From positions 1 through 64,000 of the forward strand of contig NZ_LDJX01000002.1 in NCBI RefSeq assembly GCF_001306415.1: DNA of 64,000 bases. Reading direction: 5' to 3'. The notes beneath the pieces are model-generated. The model had not been told where the DNA came from. It saw nothing but the letters and a program-made list of their open reading frames with translations, and searched no databases. The first letter of the stretch is position 1. Each line of letters starts with the position of its first letter. The position numbers and the translations under genes are program-made. Source of the DNA: Croceitalea dokdonensis DOKDO 023. Its GTDB lineage: Bacteria > Bacteroidota > Bacteroidia > Flavobacteriales > Flavobacteriaceae. Positions 19,106 to 27,704 of this stretch are shown here, one piece after another.

Positions 19106-19845
19106 CCATAAAATCACTCGAAGTGACAACGGCAATCAAAACAAACCACAACGTCAGTTCGAGTTTTTTCCCTGAAAGTGGAAAGAGTATCGAGAACTAC
19201 TGCAGGGCAGCCAACACAATCTACTTCCAAACACCATTGCTTCTCGATAAAATTTTATGCCAAGTTATCGCTGCGCCATAAAATCACCAGAAGTGACAAC
19301 GGCAATCAAAACAAACCCCCAATGTCAGTTCGAGTTTTTTCCCTGAAAGTGGAAAAAGTATCGAGAACCCTTGAAGGGCGACAAAAAAAAATGTCAGTTC
19401 GAGTTTTTTCCCTGAAAGTGGAAAAAGTATCGAGAACCCTCGAAGGGCGACAAAAAAAAATGTCAGTTCGAGTTTTTTCCCTGAAAGTGGAAAAAGTATC
19501 GAGAACCCTTGAAGGGCGACAAAAAAAATGTCAGTTCGAGTTTTTTCCCTGAAAGTGGAAAAAGTATCGAGAACTACTGCAGGGCAGCCAACACAATCTA
19601 CTTCCAAACACCATTGCTTCTCTATAAAATTTTATGCCAAGTTATCGCTGCGCCATAAAATCACCAGAAGTGACAACGGCAATCAAAACAAACCCCAATG
19701 TCAGTTCGAGTTTTTTTCCAAAAAGTGGAAAAAGTGTCGAGAACCACTGCAGGGCAGCCAACACAATCTACTTCCAAACACCATTGCTTCTCTATAAAAT
19801 TTTATGCCATGCTATCGCCAGGCCATAAAATCACCTACAGTGATA
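19106..19845. repeat. Nested tandem repeat array (170-bp and 69-bp units)
   Basis: A long unit starting ccataaaatcac recurs at 19106, 19276, 19653 and (partial) 19823. Successive spacings are 170, 377 and 170; 377 equals 170 plus three extra copies of an inner unit. The inner unit, beginning atgtcagttcgag, recurs at 19322, 19391, 19460 and 19528 (69, 69 and 68 bp) and once in each flanking long unit (near 19152 and 19698). Each inner core contains an imperfect hairpin (TTTTTTCC, then a short loop, then GGAAAAA) between gttcgag and cgagaac ends. Open frames through it are by-products of the 69-base period (23 codons); no real gene is supported. Confidence 0.95.
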
Positions 19846-19863
19846 TGGCCTAATTAAATACCG

Positions 19864-19871
19864 TATTTTTG
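19864..19871 (+). promoter_or_regulatory. Promoter -7 element
   Basis: TATTTTTG, an exact TAnnTTTG match, 14 bases before the ATG at 19885, just past the repeat array. Confidence 0.55.
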
Positions 19872-19884
19872 GGTTAAAAACCAT

Positions 19885-20343
19885 ATGTCCACAAACCCAA
19901 ATACATTTTTAAGGAGGCTAAAAACCATTCATTTAGTACTCTTGGCAAGCCCATTGCTCTTAGGGGTTTTCTATTTTCTAAATACAGCGATAGATACCAA
20001 CGGTGGAGCAAATGATGTTTTTGTCTATGTCTTTCCCATGTTTGGGCTGGCCGGTTATTTTGCTAGTAAGGTCATATCTAGGAAACTCATACTCCCATTG
20101 AAGGACAAAAAATCCCTATCAGAAAAATTAATAGGTTTCCAAACGGCCTCCATCATACAATATACTTTGGTAGAAGGTCCTGCGCTTCTTAATATTCTAT
20201 GGTTTGGGATGACTGGAAATCTGCTTTTTCTAACCATTGGAGGGGCTTTGGCTCTTTACTTGTTTTCCATTCGCCCTAAAAAAGAAAAAATCATTGAGGA
20301 CCTAGCACTTTCCATGGAAGAAAAAAGAGCGTTAGATAGATGA
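19885..20343 (+). CDS. Small four-helix membrane protein
   Basis: A 152-residue integral membrane protein with four predicted helices (IHLVLLASPLLLGVFYFL, VYVFPMFGLAGYFA, a segment around IIQYTLVEGPALLNILWFG, LLFLTIGGALALYLFSI) and a charged cytoplasmic C terminus (KKEKIIEDLALSMEEKRALD). I do not recognise a named family beyond Bacteroidota hypothetical proteins. Its end overlaps the next gene by 4 bases (ATGA), so the two are probably co-translated. Confidence 0.8.
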   Translation: MSTNPNTFLRRLKTIHLVLLASPLLLGVFYFLNTAIDTNGGANDVFVYVFPMFGLAGYFASKVISRKLILPLKDKKSLSEKLIGFQTASIIQYTLVEGPALLNILWFGMTGNLLFLTIGGALALYLFSIRPKKEKIIEDLALSMEEKRALDR

Positions 20344-20945
20344 TAACCATTTACCCAACCATAAAAAGTTATCGATTATCGTTTTTAACCTTATATGTAT
20401 TCTTGGGTGGCTTAATTGGCCATGCCCAATTTTATGAACAACTGGCGGATTCTGCACTTACACTAACCTATGACAGGGTATCCTATGACCCTGCCTATTT
20501 CTCCATTCCTTATCCCAACGGGGATGTACCAAAGAGCAAAGGAGTTTGTACGGACGTAATCATCAGGGCGTATAGAAAATTAGGTGTCGACCTCCAACAA
20601 GAAGTGCATGAGGACATGAAGGATAACTTTGGCAAATATCCCAAAATCTGGGGCTTAAGGGGTCCGGACAAAAATATTGACCATCGGCGGGTACCAAACC
20701 TTATGGTGTTTTTTGAGCGCCATGGAACCATACTCCCCATAACCAAAAAAGCGGAGCTTTATACCCCGGGCGATATTGTCTGCTGGAATTTGGGAGGGGC
20801 CGTAACCCATATTGGATTGGTATCCAATAAGAAAAATCCAGCGGGAACACGGTACTTAATTATTCACAATATTGGTGCGGGGCAGGTTACAGAAGACTTT
20901 CTGTTCAATTTTAAGGTCATTGGGCATTACCGCTATAAAAAATAA
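20340..20945 (+). CDS. Secreted DUF1287 protein
   Basis: A 201-residue exported protein with an N-terminal hydrophobic signal segment (LSFLTLYVFLGGLIGHAQ), then a DUF1287 domain. That family resembles NlpC/P60-type Cys-His hydrolases: here Cys70 (in SKGVCTDVIIRAYRKLG) and His157 (in GGAVTHIGLVS) with His176 (in IIHNIGAG) occupy the expected places. A role in envelope or peptidoglycan metabolism is plausible but unproven. The start overlaps the upstream membrane-protein gene. Confidence 0.85.
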   Translation: MITIYPTIKSYRLSFLTLYVFLGGLIGHAQFYEQLADSALTLTYDRVSYDPAYFSIPYPNGDVPKSKGVCTDVIIRAYRKLGVDLQQEVHEDMKDNFGKYPKIWGLRGPDKNIDHRRVPNLMVFFERHGTILPITKKAELYTPGDIVCWNLGGAVTHIGLVSNKKNPAGTRYLIIHNIGAGQVTEDFLFNFKVIGHYRYKK

Positions 20946-21035
20946 GGTACTACAGAAAAACCTTGGTTTTTACGTTGAAACATTCCCAATTGCCGGTAAT
21001 TGGGAAGAATTGTAAACTGTACATCTAGTAAATAT

Positions 21036-21371
21036 CTATTTTTTAAGCGCTAACTTTTCAGCAAAATAGTCACAGAAATCCCTCATGGTCGCCGTCATTT
21101 TCTCATCTTGGGTGGCCTTCATAAAGGTGTCCGCCATGGTGACCAAGGTCTGGTGAAAAAAGATTTTCATCTCATCTACTGGCATATCTTTGGTCCAAAG
21201 GTCAATTTTTAAAGATTCTTGGTTCTTGCTGTCCCAAACGGAGAGCATCATGGCCTTGGCCTCTTCATTGTCAATGCCGCCATCTTCTGCAGACCAATGC
21301 AATTCTTCTGGCACCCGGTTCTCATCTAGGCCTACTTTTAACTTAATTTCTGAGGTATGTGCTACTGGCAT
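21036..21371 (-). CDS. gldC: Gliding motility protein GldC
   Basis: A 111-residue soluble protein beginning with the characteristic HTSEIKLKVGLDENRVPEELHWSAEDGG. GldC supports gliding in Flavobacterium, where it is linked to GldB; its biochemical role is unknown. It overlaps gldB by one base, so the pair is co-transcribed. Downstream, an inverted repeat (stem 20983-20991/20998-21006) without a T-run separates it from the facing DUF1287 gene. Confidence 0.93.
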   Translation of the reverse strand: MPVAHTSEIKLKVGLDENRVPEELHWSAEDGGIDNEEAKAMMLSVWDSKNQESLKIDLWTKDMPVDEMKIFFHQTLVTMADTFMKATQDEKMTATMRDFCDYFAEKLALKK

Positions 21372-22345
21372 TATTTCTTTGGTTTATAATTAGATTTTTT
21401 AAAGAGCTCATCCGCAGGTAAATCCAATAACTCTACCAATGGGGTGTCAGGATTTTTCTCCATATAGCTCCTTACAATTTGCCAACCCATAAAACGTCCT
21501 ATGCGTCCAGGGGATTCGTTATCTATTTCTTCTAGGCCAAACTTTGAAAATGGAGCTGGGTCCAAAAAACGTTTTTCCAATTTTGTCTCTGTACTGTAAA
21601 GCAATTCCCTTTCAATAAAATAACGCCAAATTTGGGATTCATTGGCAACGGCCCATGCGTATTCCTCTTCCGTAAAGTTAATACGTTGGTAAGTTTCCGT
21701 TTGCGGAAGAAGCAAGTCTTTGAGATAGAGTTCCTTTCCGTAATAGAGCATTTTGGAAAGAAAAGTCCTATTTTTTGGATAGGCGTTTACCGCTTTGGCA
21801 AAAGCACCTGCAATATCGGATGTAAGGTACCTCTTGTCTAGCTGCCGGGCAATGTAGGCCGAAAAACTCCGGTAAAACCTATGGTCCGCACCAAGATAAT
21901 TGTCCAACCCAATCAAAAGCAAGGTATCAGTAAGGATGATGCGACTTTCATATTCCACATCAGATGTTAGGGTAACCACCTTGGGCACTTTAAAATTGGG
22001 AAAATAATAGGTGATATGTTTAAAGAGTGATGCGATATCCGCAGTTTCAGTCTTAAAATCACCAAAAACAACATGTACTTCGTTAAATAGCTCTTTCTGG
22101 ATGGTATCGTTCTTTTTGGCCACCCAAAGACTATCTGGATATTGCTCCGGAAATAGATAGGGATAAGATCGTTTAAGCTGTGGAATGGCTTTGACATCTG
22201 CCTCGGCAAACTTTCTGTCAAATCGCTCTACCTCCAAATCTAGCGGTATGTTAGCAATCACGGACTCCAGTTTTGAAGCATCTTTACAACCAAAAAGACT
22301 AAAAAAACACACCGTTGCCAAAAAGAATATGGGCTTCACCTTCAT
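21371..22345 (-). CDS. gldB: Gliding motility lipoprotein GldB
   Basis: A 324-residue lipoprotein essential for gliding in Flavobacterium. Signal peptide KVKPIFFLATVCFFSLFG with lipobox Cys20; the mature part begins DLEVERFDRKFAEAD and contains YLGADHRFYRSFSAYIARQLD, resembling DUF2268-type peptidase-related proteins. The frame is open to 22381, but the ATG at 22345 gives a proper signal peptide and lies 33 bases after an exact -7 element. Divergent from nadE. Confidence 0.94.
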   Translation of the reverse strand: MKVKPIFFLATVCFFSLFGCKDASKLESVIANIPLDLEVERFDRKFAEADVKAIPQLKRSYPYLFPEQYPDSLWVAKKNDTIQKELFNEVHVVFGDFKTETADIASLFKHITYYFPNFKVPKVVTLTSDVEYESRIILTDTLLLIGLDNYLGADHRFYRSFSAYIARQLDKRYLTSDIAGAFAKAVNAYPKNRTFLSKMLYYGKELYLKDLLLPQTETYQRINFTEEEYAWAVANESQIWRYFIERELLYSTETKLEKRFLDPAPFSKFGLEEIDNESPGRIGRFMGWQIVRSYMEKNPDTPLVELLDLPADELFKKSNYKPKK

Positions 22346-22378
22346 TTTTCGAATTGCAGCATTTAAATTTACAAGGTG

Positions 22379-22386
22379 CAAAGGTA
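22379..22386 (-). promoter_or_regulatory. gldB: gldBC promoter -7 element
   Basis: The minus strand reads TACCTTTG, an exact TAnnTTTG match; transcription would start about 25 bases upstream of the gldB ATG. Confidence 0.6.
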
Positions 22387-22516
22387 ATTTTTTTTGGGTG
22401 TAATGGCCGCAGGGACAAAAAGACTTACAACAGAAGTCGACTTAAAAACCAATACCTGTATCCAAATTATGCTACCCGTTTAGTTACCGATTGTTATGAA
22501 CGCAAAAAAAAACGCT

Positions 22517-23314
22517 ATGCAAACACAAAAAGTCATTGACCATATTACCAACTGGTTAAAAACCTATGCCACAAACGCAAATTGTAAGGGATTTGTCATT
22601 GGAATTTCCGGAGGTATAGACTCTGCCGTGACCTCAACCTTATGTGCAAGGACGGGCTTGGACCTGCTTTGTCTTGAAATGCCCATTCACCAAGGAAAAA
22701 ACCAAGTGACCAGAGCGGATAACCATATTGATTGGCTCATGAACAACTTTGGGAATGTTAAAAGGCAGAAGGTGGAGCTTACCCCAGTTTTTGACGCGTT
22801 GGTCAAAGCTTTTCCAGAGGTGGAACAGGAAGAGGACCGCTTTATGTCCCTAGCCAATACGCGAGCCCGCTTACGGATGACCTCTCTATATTATTTTGCC
22901 GCACTCAAAGGGTACCTTGTTGCGGGCACGGGTAACAAGGTAGAAGACTTTGGGGTGGGCTTTTATACAAAGTATGGAGATGGCGGGGTAGATTTAAGCC
23001 CGATTGCGGATTTGGTTAAGACGGAAGTTTGGGAACTTGGTCGCGTCCTTGGCGTAAACCAAGAAATCATAGATGCAGCGCCCACAGACGGGCTATGGGG
23101 GGACAGCAGAACCGATGAAGATCAGATTGGAGCAAGTTATCCAGAATTGGAATGGGCCATGCAGATGGACGATCAAGGAAAAAAAGTTGAAGACTTTTCT
23201 GACAGAAAAAAAGAGGTCTTTAAAATCTATAAAAGGTTCAATACCGCCAATAAACACAAAATGGTGCCTATACCAATTTGTGAAATACCTGATTCCCTAA
23301 AAGTTACCGATTGA
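22517..23314 (+). CDS. nadE: NAD+ synthetase
   Basis: Ammonia-dependent NAD synthetase that amidates nicotinate adenine dinucleotide. The PP-loop ATP motif SGGIDSAVTSTL lies near the N terminus, followed by ARLRMTSLYYFA and VAGTGNKVEDFGVGFYTKYGDG. There is no glutaminase domain, so ammonia must be supplied by other means. At 265 residues it matches the short NadE class. The alternative ATG at 22496 adds seven residues (NAKKNA) of low similarity. Head to head with gldB. Confidence 0.94.
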   Translation: MQTQKVIDHITNWLKTYATNANCKGFVIGISGGIDSAVTSTLCARTGLDLLCLEMPIHQGKNQVTRADNHIDWLMNNFGNVKRQKVELTPVFDALVKAFPEVEQEEDRFMSLANTRARLRMTSLYYFAALKGYLVAGTGNKVEDFGVGFYTKYGDGGVDLSPIADLVKTEVWELGRVLGVNQEIIDAAPTDGLWGDSRTDEDQIGASYPELEWAMQMDDQGKKVEDFSDRKKEVFKIYKRFNTANKHKMVPIPICEIPDSLKVTD

Positions 23315-23477
23315 CCGTGAATAAAGTGATTAAGTCGAATAAAACCTTACATTTTCTGTGGTTTTCATCAAAATACCTCACATTTGTAACATAAAATTGT
23401 TACCTTGCCTTGCATCCTTTGTAAGGATTTAAGTACTAAACACAATTTTGAACCACTAATTAAGTAAAACTACAGAC

Positions 23478-24107
23478 ATGATCCATGTATTAATCGCTGA
23501 CAGCCACCCCATTGTCAGACTAGGTATTAAACAAGTATTAAACAGCACATCCGAGCTTAAGGTAATCGGTGATGCCTCTACCACAACAGAACTTTTTGAA
23601 GCGTTGGACAAGGTTACCCCAGATGTGGTAATGTTGGAAATGGACATCCCGGAAATCAACGGAATTGCCACACTTCGTAAAATTAAACAGGAGTACCCAG
23701 ATACCAAGGTACTCATGTACAGCGGACAATCCGAGGATGTTTACGCATTAAGTACCATACGCGCCGGTGCCTTTGGATACCTTTCCAAAACTGCGGACGT
23801 AGACTATATTATCTCTGCCATCAAAAAAGTGGCCGAAGGCAATATGTTTATCACCAATGAATTGGCCCAACGTTTGGCATTTGATGAGGGCACCCAAAAG
23901 CCAAGGCGTTTCTTTAGAAAACTATCTACCCGCGAGGTAGAGGTGTTAAAGCTTCTGGCCAGTGGCAAACGCAATAAAGAGGTGGCAGAGGGACTAAACC
24001 TCAATGAGAAAACAGTAAGCACTTACAAAGCCCGCTTAATGAGAAAGCTTAATGTAGACAACCTTGTAGATTTGCTACAGCAGGCAAAGGCATTGGAACT
24101 ATATTAA
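23478..24107 (+). CDS. NarL/FixJ-type regulator with atypical receiver
   Basis: A 209-residue two-domain regulator: a receiver (1-~120) and a C-terminal LuxR-type HTH (LSTREVEVLKLLASGKRNKEVAEGL onward). The phospho-acceptor position is Glu54 (VVMLEMDIPEING) instead of Asp, and the acidic pair near the N terminus is degraded (ADSHP for ADDHP). The switch Ser (MYSGQ) and Lys (YLSKTA) remain. The fold is kept, but normal phosphorylation is unlikely; Glu may mimic the active state. No histidine kinase gene is adjacent. A terminator follows. Confidence 0.93.
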   Translation: MIHVLIADSHPIVRLGIKQVLNSTSELKVIGDASTTTELFEALDKVTPDVVMLEMDIPEINGIATLRKIKQEYPDTKVLMYSGQSEDVYALSTIRAGAFGYLSKTADVDYIISAIKKVAEGNMFITNELAQRLAFDEGTQKPRRFFRKLSTREVEVLKLLASGKRNKEVAEGLNLNEKTVSTYKARLMRKLNVDNLVDLLQQAKALELY

Positions 24108-24127
24108 AATAGTTTTAAAGTACACTT

Positions 24128-24157
24128 AAAATCCCCATTACAACTGGGGATTTTTTT
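24128..24157. terminator. Bidirectional terminator
   Basis: A 9-bp stem (aaatcccca / tggggattt) with a 7-base loop, followed by seven T on the plus strand and preceded by A residues, lies between the convergent regulator and dnaG. It can serve both strands. Confidence 0.75.
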
Positions 24158-26126
24158 ATGCCAAAACCCGATTAAGTTTAGCGTTTAGGAGTTTATTTAA
24201 TTGAAGGTAGTTCATGATTTCTTCCAGAATCTCCTTATTTTCCTGCTGGTCTACCGTTTCTTGTTGCAGCTGAAGGATTCTGCTTTTGATCAAGTGGCAA
24301 CGAAGTGTTAAAATGGTTTCTCCAACCAACTGAGCCACCCCTACTTTTTTATCCTTTGGATAAATATCCTTTCTTTCCCAATTATGGAGCACATAACGTT
24401 CTTCCTCCATTAAAATACTGGAAACCTCTTGCGCCATACCATGCTCCATTTCCGTAAACATGGTCTGTACCGAAAACTCCTCCGAGGCATTAAGCCTTTC
24501 CATAAGTTGGTAATAGATTTGCCTAAATTGTTCATTTGAAAGCTCAATTTCATCTTCTTGAAGATCCAAATAAATCTTTTCATAGACCTTTGCCTCTACG
24601 ATTTCTGGCTGCAATTCCAAATCCCCCTCTTCATTTTCCTTGAGTACCAAGTCTTCAAAACTTTCCTTTTGACTGCCATAGAGCAAGAGCAGTTCTATGA
24701 TTTTGCGTTCTAATTGAAACTGGACGTCCACCTTTTCTATGACCTCTTGGTCTTTCACCACTTCAAAGGCCTTTTGCGCTTGTTGGTTCTTTTTGGTCGC
24801 TTCTTGAACTGTTTTTTTATCTATTTGCGCCAAGGTGTTGTACAATACCTCTTCTGAAATCTGCATAATCTTGGCACATTCCTGAATATAGATTTCCTTT
24901 TGTATCCTATCAGGGATTTTAGCTATGCTATGGACGATATCACGAACCGTATCCGCTCGTTTAATAGGATCATCCGCCGCTTCTTGCGCCAATAGTGACG
25001 TCTTAAACTGTATAAAATCCTTGGCGTTTTGTTCCAAGTAGTGCACCACATCTTCATAAGGGTTGTTCTTGGAGAAACTATCCGGGTCCTCACCTTCTGG
25101 AAAGGTGCAGACTTTAACGTTCATGCCCTGTTCCAATATCAAATCAATACCCCTGAGGGAGGCACGCAAGCCGGCGGCATCTCCATCAAAGAGTACCGTA
25201 ATATTCTTGGTAAGCCTGTTGATGAGCCTTATCTGCTCTGGGGTAAGGGCAGTTCCGCTGGAAGCCACCACATTTTCAATGCCCTTTTGGTGCATCTGGA
25301 TAACATCCGTATAACCCTCCACCAGATAACAGTTATCCTCTTTGGCAATGGCTTTTTTGGCATAATAAATACCATACAATACTTTGCTCTTGTGGTAAAT
25401 ATCACTTTCTGGGGAATTTAAGTATTTGGCCGCCTTTTTATCATTGGTAAGTATCCGGCCACCAAAGCCCAGCACCCGGCCACTCATGGAGTGTATGGGA
25501 AACATGACCCTTCCTTTGAATCGGTCAAAAGTGCGCGGAGGGCCACCTGGCTGTTCTTTTACTATAGTAAGCCCAGTTTTGGACAGATACTCCAATTGGT
25601 ATTTGTCTTGGATAGCTGTTGCGGTAAAAGCATCCCATTGGTCTGGATTGTATCCTAATTGAAATTTTTTAATGGTATCATCCGAAAAGCCCCTTTCTTT
25701 AAAATAGGACAACCCTATAGCCTTTCCCAACTCACTCTCCCACAAAGTTTTAATGAAATAATTAGATGCATATTCGGATACCAAGTACATGCTCTCACGT
25801 TCATTGGCCTGCTCTTTTTCTTCGTCCGTACGCTCCGTTTCCTCAATCTCAATATTGTACTTTTTTGCCAAGTACCTAATGGCCTCCGGGTAACTAAAAT
25901 GCTCATGTTCCATCAAAAACGCTACTGCGTTCCCACCTTTTCCGCTACTAAAATCCTTCCAAATCTGCTTCACGGGAGATACCATAAAGCTTGGGGTACG
26001 TTCATCACTGAACGGACTAAGCCCCTTATAGTTAGATCCTGATTTTTTTAATTGCACAAAATCACCGATGACCTCTTCCACGCGGGAAATTTCATACACT
26101 TGGTCTATGGTGTTTTTTGAAATCAT
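24156..26126 (-). CDS. dnaG: DNA primase DnaG lacking zinc ligands
   Basis: Replicative primase of 656 residues. An N-terminal CHC2-like domain (to ~100), a primase core/TOPRIM domain (LVEGYTDVIQMHQKG, VLFDGDAAGLRASL) and a helical C-terminal region are present. The four zinc-ligand positions of the N-terminal ribbon are Ser37, Ser40, Asp58 and Ser61 (GLSPFSDERTPSF, WKDFSSGKGG) rather than Cys/His, although the surrounding fold sequence is well kept. The frame is open to 26150; the ATG at 26126 matches the family start, 53 bases after a TATTTTTG element. Confidence 0.95.
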   Translation of the reverse strand: MISKNTIDQVYEISRVEEVIGDFVQLKKSGSNYKGLSPFSDERTPSFMVSPVKQIWKDFSSGKGGNAVAFLMEHEHFSYPEAIRYLAKKYNIEIEETERTDEEKEQANERESMYLVSEYASNYFIKTLWESELGKAIGLSYFKERGFSDDTIKKFQLGYNPDQWDAFTATAIQDKYQLEYLSKTGLTIVKEQPGGPPRTFDRFKGRVMFPIHSMSGRVLGFGGRILTNDKKAAKYLNSPESDIYHKSKVLYGIYYAKKAIAKEDNCYLVEGYTDVIQMHQKGIENVVASSGTALTPEQIRLINRLTKNITVLFDGDAAGLRASLRGIDLILEQGMNVKVCTFPEGEDPDSFSKNNPYEDVVHYLEQNAKDFIQFKTSLLAQEAADDPIKRADTVRDIVHSIAKIPDRIQKEIYIQECAKIMQISEEVLYNTLAQIDKKTVQEATKKNQQAQKAFEVVKDQEVIEKVDVQFQLERKIIELLLLYGSQKESFEDLVLKENEEGDLELQPEIVEAKVYEKIYLDLQEDEIELSNEQFRQIYYQLMERLNASEEFSVQTMFTEMEHGMAQEVSSILMEEERYVLHNWERKDIYPKDKKVGVAQLVGETILTLRCHLIKSRILQLQQETVDQQENKEILEEIMNYLQLNKLLNAKLNRVLA

Positions 26127-26178
26127 ATAGCTGTGATGGCCGTAGGCCAAAATAAGGTAAATGTTGCACTGGAACTTT

Positions 26179-26186
26179 CAAAAATA
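26179..26186 (-). promoter_or_regulatory. dnaG: dnaG promoter -7 element
   Basis: The minus strand reads TATTTTTG (TAnnTTTG), giving a leader of roughly 45 bases before the dnaG ATG. Confidence 0.5.
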
Positions 26187-26240
26187 TGGAAAATTAACCG
26201 CATCATTACGCCAACCAAAGAGAGACAAAGGATTATTTTT

Positions 26241-26248
26241 TATTTTTG
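26241..26248 (+). promoter_or_regulatory. Promoter -7 element, zinc-ribbon gene
   Basis: TATTTTTG (TAnnTTTG), 13 bases before the ATG at 26262. Confidence 0.5.
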
Positions 26249-26261
26249 AAAAAAGCGTGTT

Positions 26262-26513
26262 ATGATTCTTTTCTTTGGCACAAGACCGGGAAAAAAAAGG
26301 ACCACCCAACTACGGCATGTAAGCTGTAATTTTTGTGAACAAGTAGGCACGCTTACGGTAGTAGAGCAGGCCAATTACATCCACGTTTTCTGGTTACCTA
26401 TTATAAAAATAGGAACATCCCGCTATGCGGCATGTTCCCATTGTAAAAAGCATTTTGATGCGGAAGATTTTGATGCCCCAATGCAACGTGCATTACATCA
26501 AAACCATCCTTAA
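26262..26513 (+). CDS. Zinc-ribbon protein
   Basis: An 83-residue protein with two CxxC pairs (VSCNFCEQ and AACSHCKKHF) flanking a hydrophobic segment (YIHVFWLPIIKIG), the layout of the zinc-ribbon family whose members begin MILFFGTRPGK. Function unknown; it probably binds one zinc and associates with the membrane. It is divergent from dnaG and faces the outer-membrane-protein gene end to end with a 3-base gap. Confidence 0.85.
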   Translation: MILFFGTRPGKKRTTQLRHVSCNFCEQVGTLTVVEQANYIHVFWLPIIKIGTSRYAACSHCKKHFDAEDFDAPMQRALHQNHP

Positions 26514-26516
26514 GGT

Positions 26517-27599
26517 CTATAGGTCAAACCGAAGCCCAAGTGAAATGTTGCGCTGGTCTACCGCAGCATTTTCAAAGATGGGATTTAAATCGTATTTAAC
26601 ATACAGTTGGGTGCCACCAAAACCAGCGTAGGCACTAAGACCGTAAATTAATTCTGATGTATTGTAATCCCTTTTGATTTTTTCCTTGATACGTTCCCCA
26701 TTGTCCTGATACTTTAGTTTTTGGCGCGTGCTCATATTAAAGCCTCCATAGCCCCCAATACCAAATCGGAAACTACGGTCTATGTTATACCTTATGGTTT
26801 TATCTGTTTCCTTGACCCTAGAAGGACCAAACTCAAAATGTATAGGGAAGACCAAATTATCCCTCCTAAATTTAGAACGATCCAATTCCAGTGGAAACAC
26901 TTGCAGCTCCGTCTGGCCCCCATTTTCCACAAAAAATTGGTTGTCATTTGGTTTTAGGGCATTAAACTGAAAGGAAAAACCATAGTTTAGCCTCACAAAG
27001 TTGGTATTCTTGAACAATCTTGTACGCCATTGCCACCCCAATTCCACAAAGCGGCTACCCCCAATCTTGTAGGGTGAATCTCCCAAGGATGATCCTTGGA
27101 TTATAGCATTATTAAGTCCAAACGCCAAAACGCCATCAGAGAAAGTTCTCTTATCATATTTTGGTGGTAATCTATTCTCATTATTTTTAAGAAGGATGCC
27201 AAAAGTCCTATCGCCGCTACCCTCCCTTGATCCAAATCCTATCTCTATTCTGCTCAAATAATCTAACGTGTCCAAATCCATTATTACTCCCTCGTTTCTT
27301 TCCAAAAGGGCAATACGGTTATTGATTATGGCAATACGATCCTCTATGTTTAACGCCCTCTTTTTTGCCGCTTCTTCCTTCAATATTTTTGCCTGTGCCT
27401 CGGTAAGGGTGCCCCTTTTGACTCGTTGATTAATTTTTTCCACTTCAGTTTTCAAGGCATCTTTCTCTTGGGCCGTGATACGCTCTTTTTGTTTCTTTAA
27501 AACTTCTACGCGCTGTTGGTACTCTTCTTCTTGGGCAGTGGCATGCTGCACAAACAAACTCAATAAAGCGATAACAATAAAAGTTGAAATTTTTTTCAT
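26517..27599 (-). CDS. Exported beta-barrel-like protein with coiled coil
   Basis: A 360-residue exported protein: signal peptide KKISTFIVIALLSLFVQHATAQ, a charged helical/coiled-coil stretch (~22-105, rich in Lys, Glu and Gln), then a C-terminal region with alternating aromatic and polar residues ending in a C-terminal Leu after aromatic strands (ISLGLRFDL), as in outer-membrane barrels. It is the third gene after a sigma factor and its likely anti-sigma factor, so it may be a target of that sigma. No named family is recognised. Confidence 0.8.
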   Translation of the reverse strand: MKKISTFIVIALLSLFVQHATAQEEEYQQRVEVLKKQKERITAQEKDALKTEVEKINQRVKRGTLTEAQAKILKEEAAKKRALNIEDRIAIINNRIALLERNEGVIMDLDTLDYLSRIEIGFGSREGSGDRTFGILLKNNENRLPPKYDKRTFSDGVLAFGLNNAIIQGSSLGDSPYKIGGSRFVELGWQWRTRLFKNTNFVRLNYGFSFQFNALKPNDNQFFVENGGQTELQVFPLELDRSKFRRDNLVFPIHFEFGPSRVKETDKTIRYNIDRSFRFGIGGYGGFNMSTRQKLKYQDNGERIKEKIKRDYNTSELIYGLSAYAGFGGTQLYVKYDLNPIFENAAVDQRNISLGLRFDL

Positions 27600-27704
27600 G
27601 ATGATGTTTGATTAATGTCCGGTCTGGCATACCCCAGCTAAAATAGCTGGGCCGTGCCAAATGAACGGTGATTGATGAATAAACTATATGATTGAAAATA
27701 ATGA

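Noticed and set aside
19178-19797. Open frames with a 23-residue repeat (both strands) in the repeat array
   Set aside because: The inner unit is 69 bases, so any stop-free frame repeats automatically; no signal, start context or family likeness supports a protein.
19106-19845. CRISPR array
   Set aside because: Units are 69 and 170 bases, almost identical throughout with no unique spacers, and no cas genes are present.
20983-21006. Terminator between the DUF1287 gene and gldC
   Set aside because: A 9-bp hairpin exists but has no T-run on either side, so termination is not supported.
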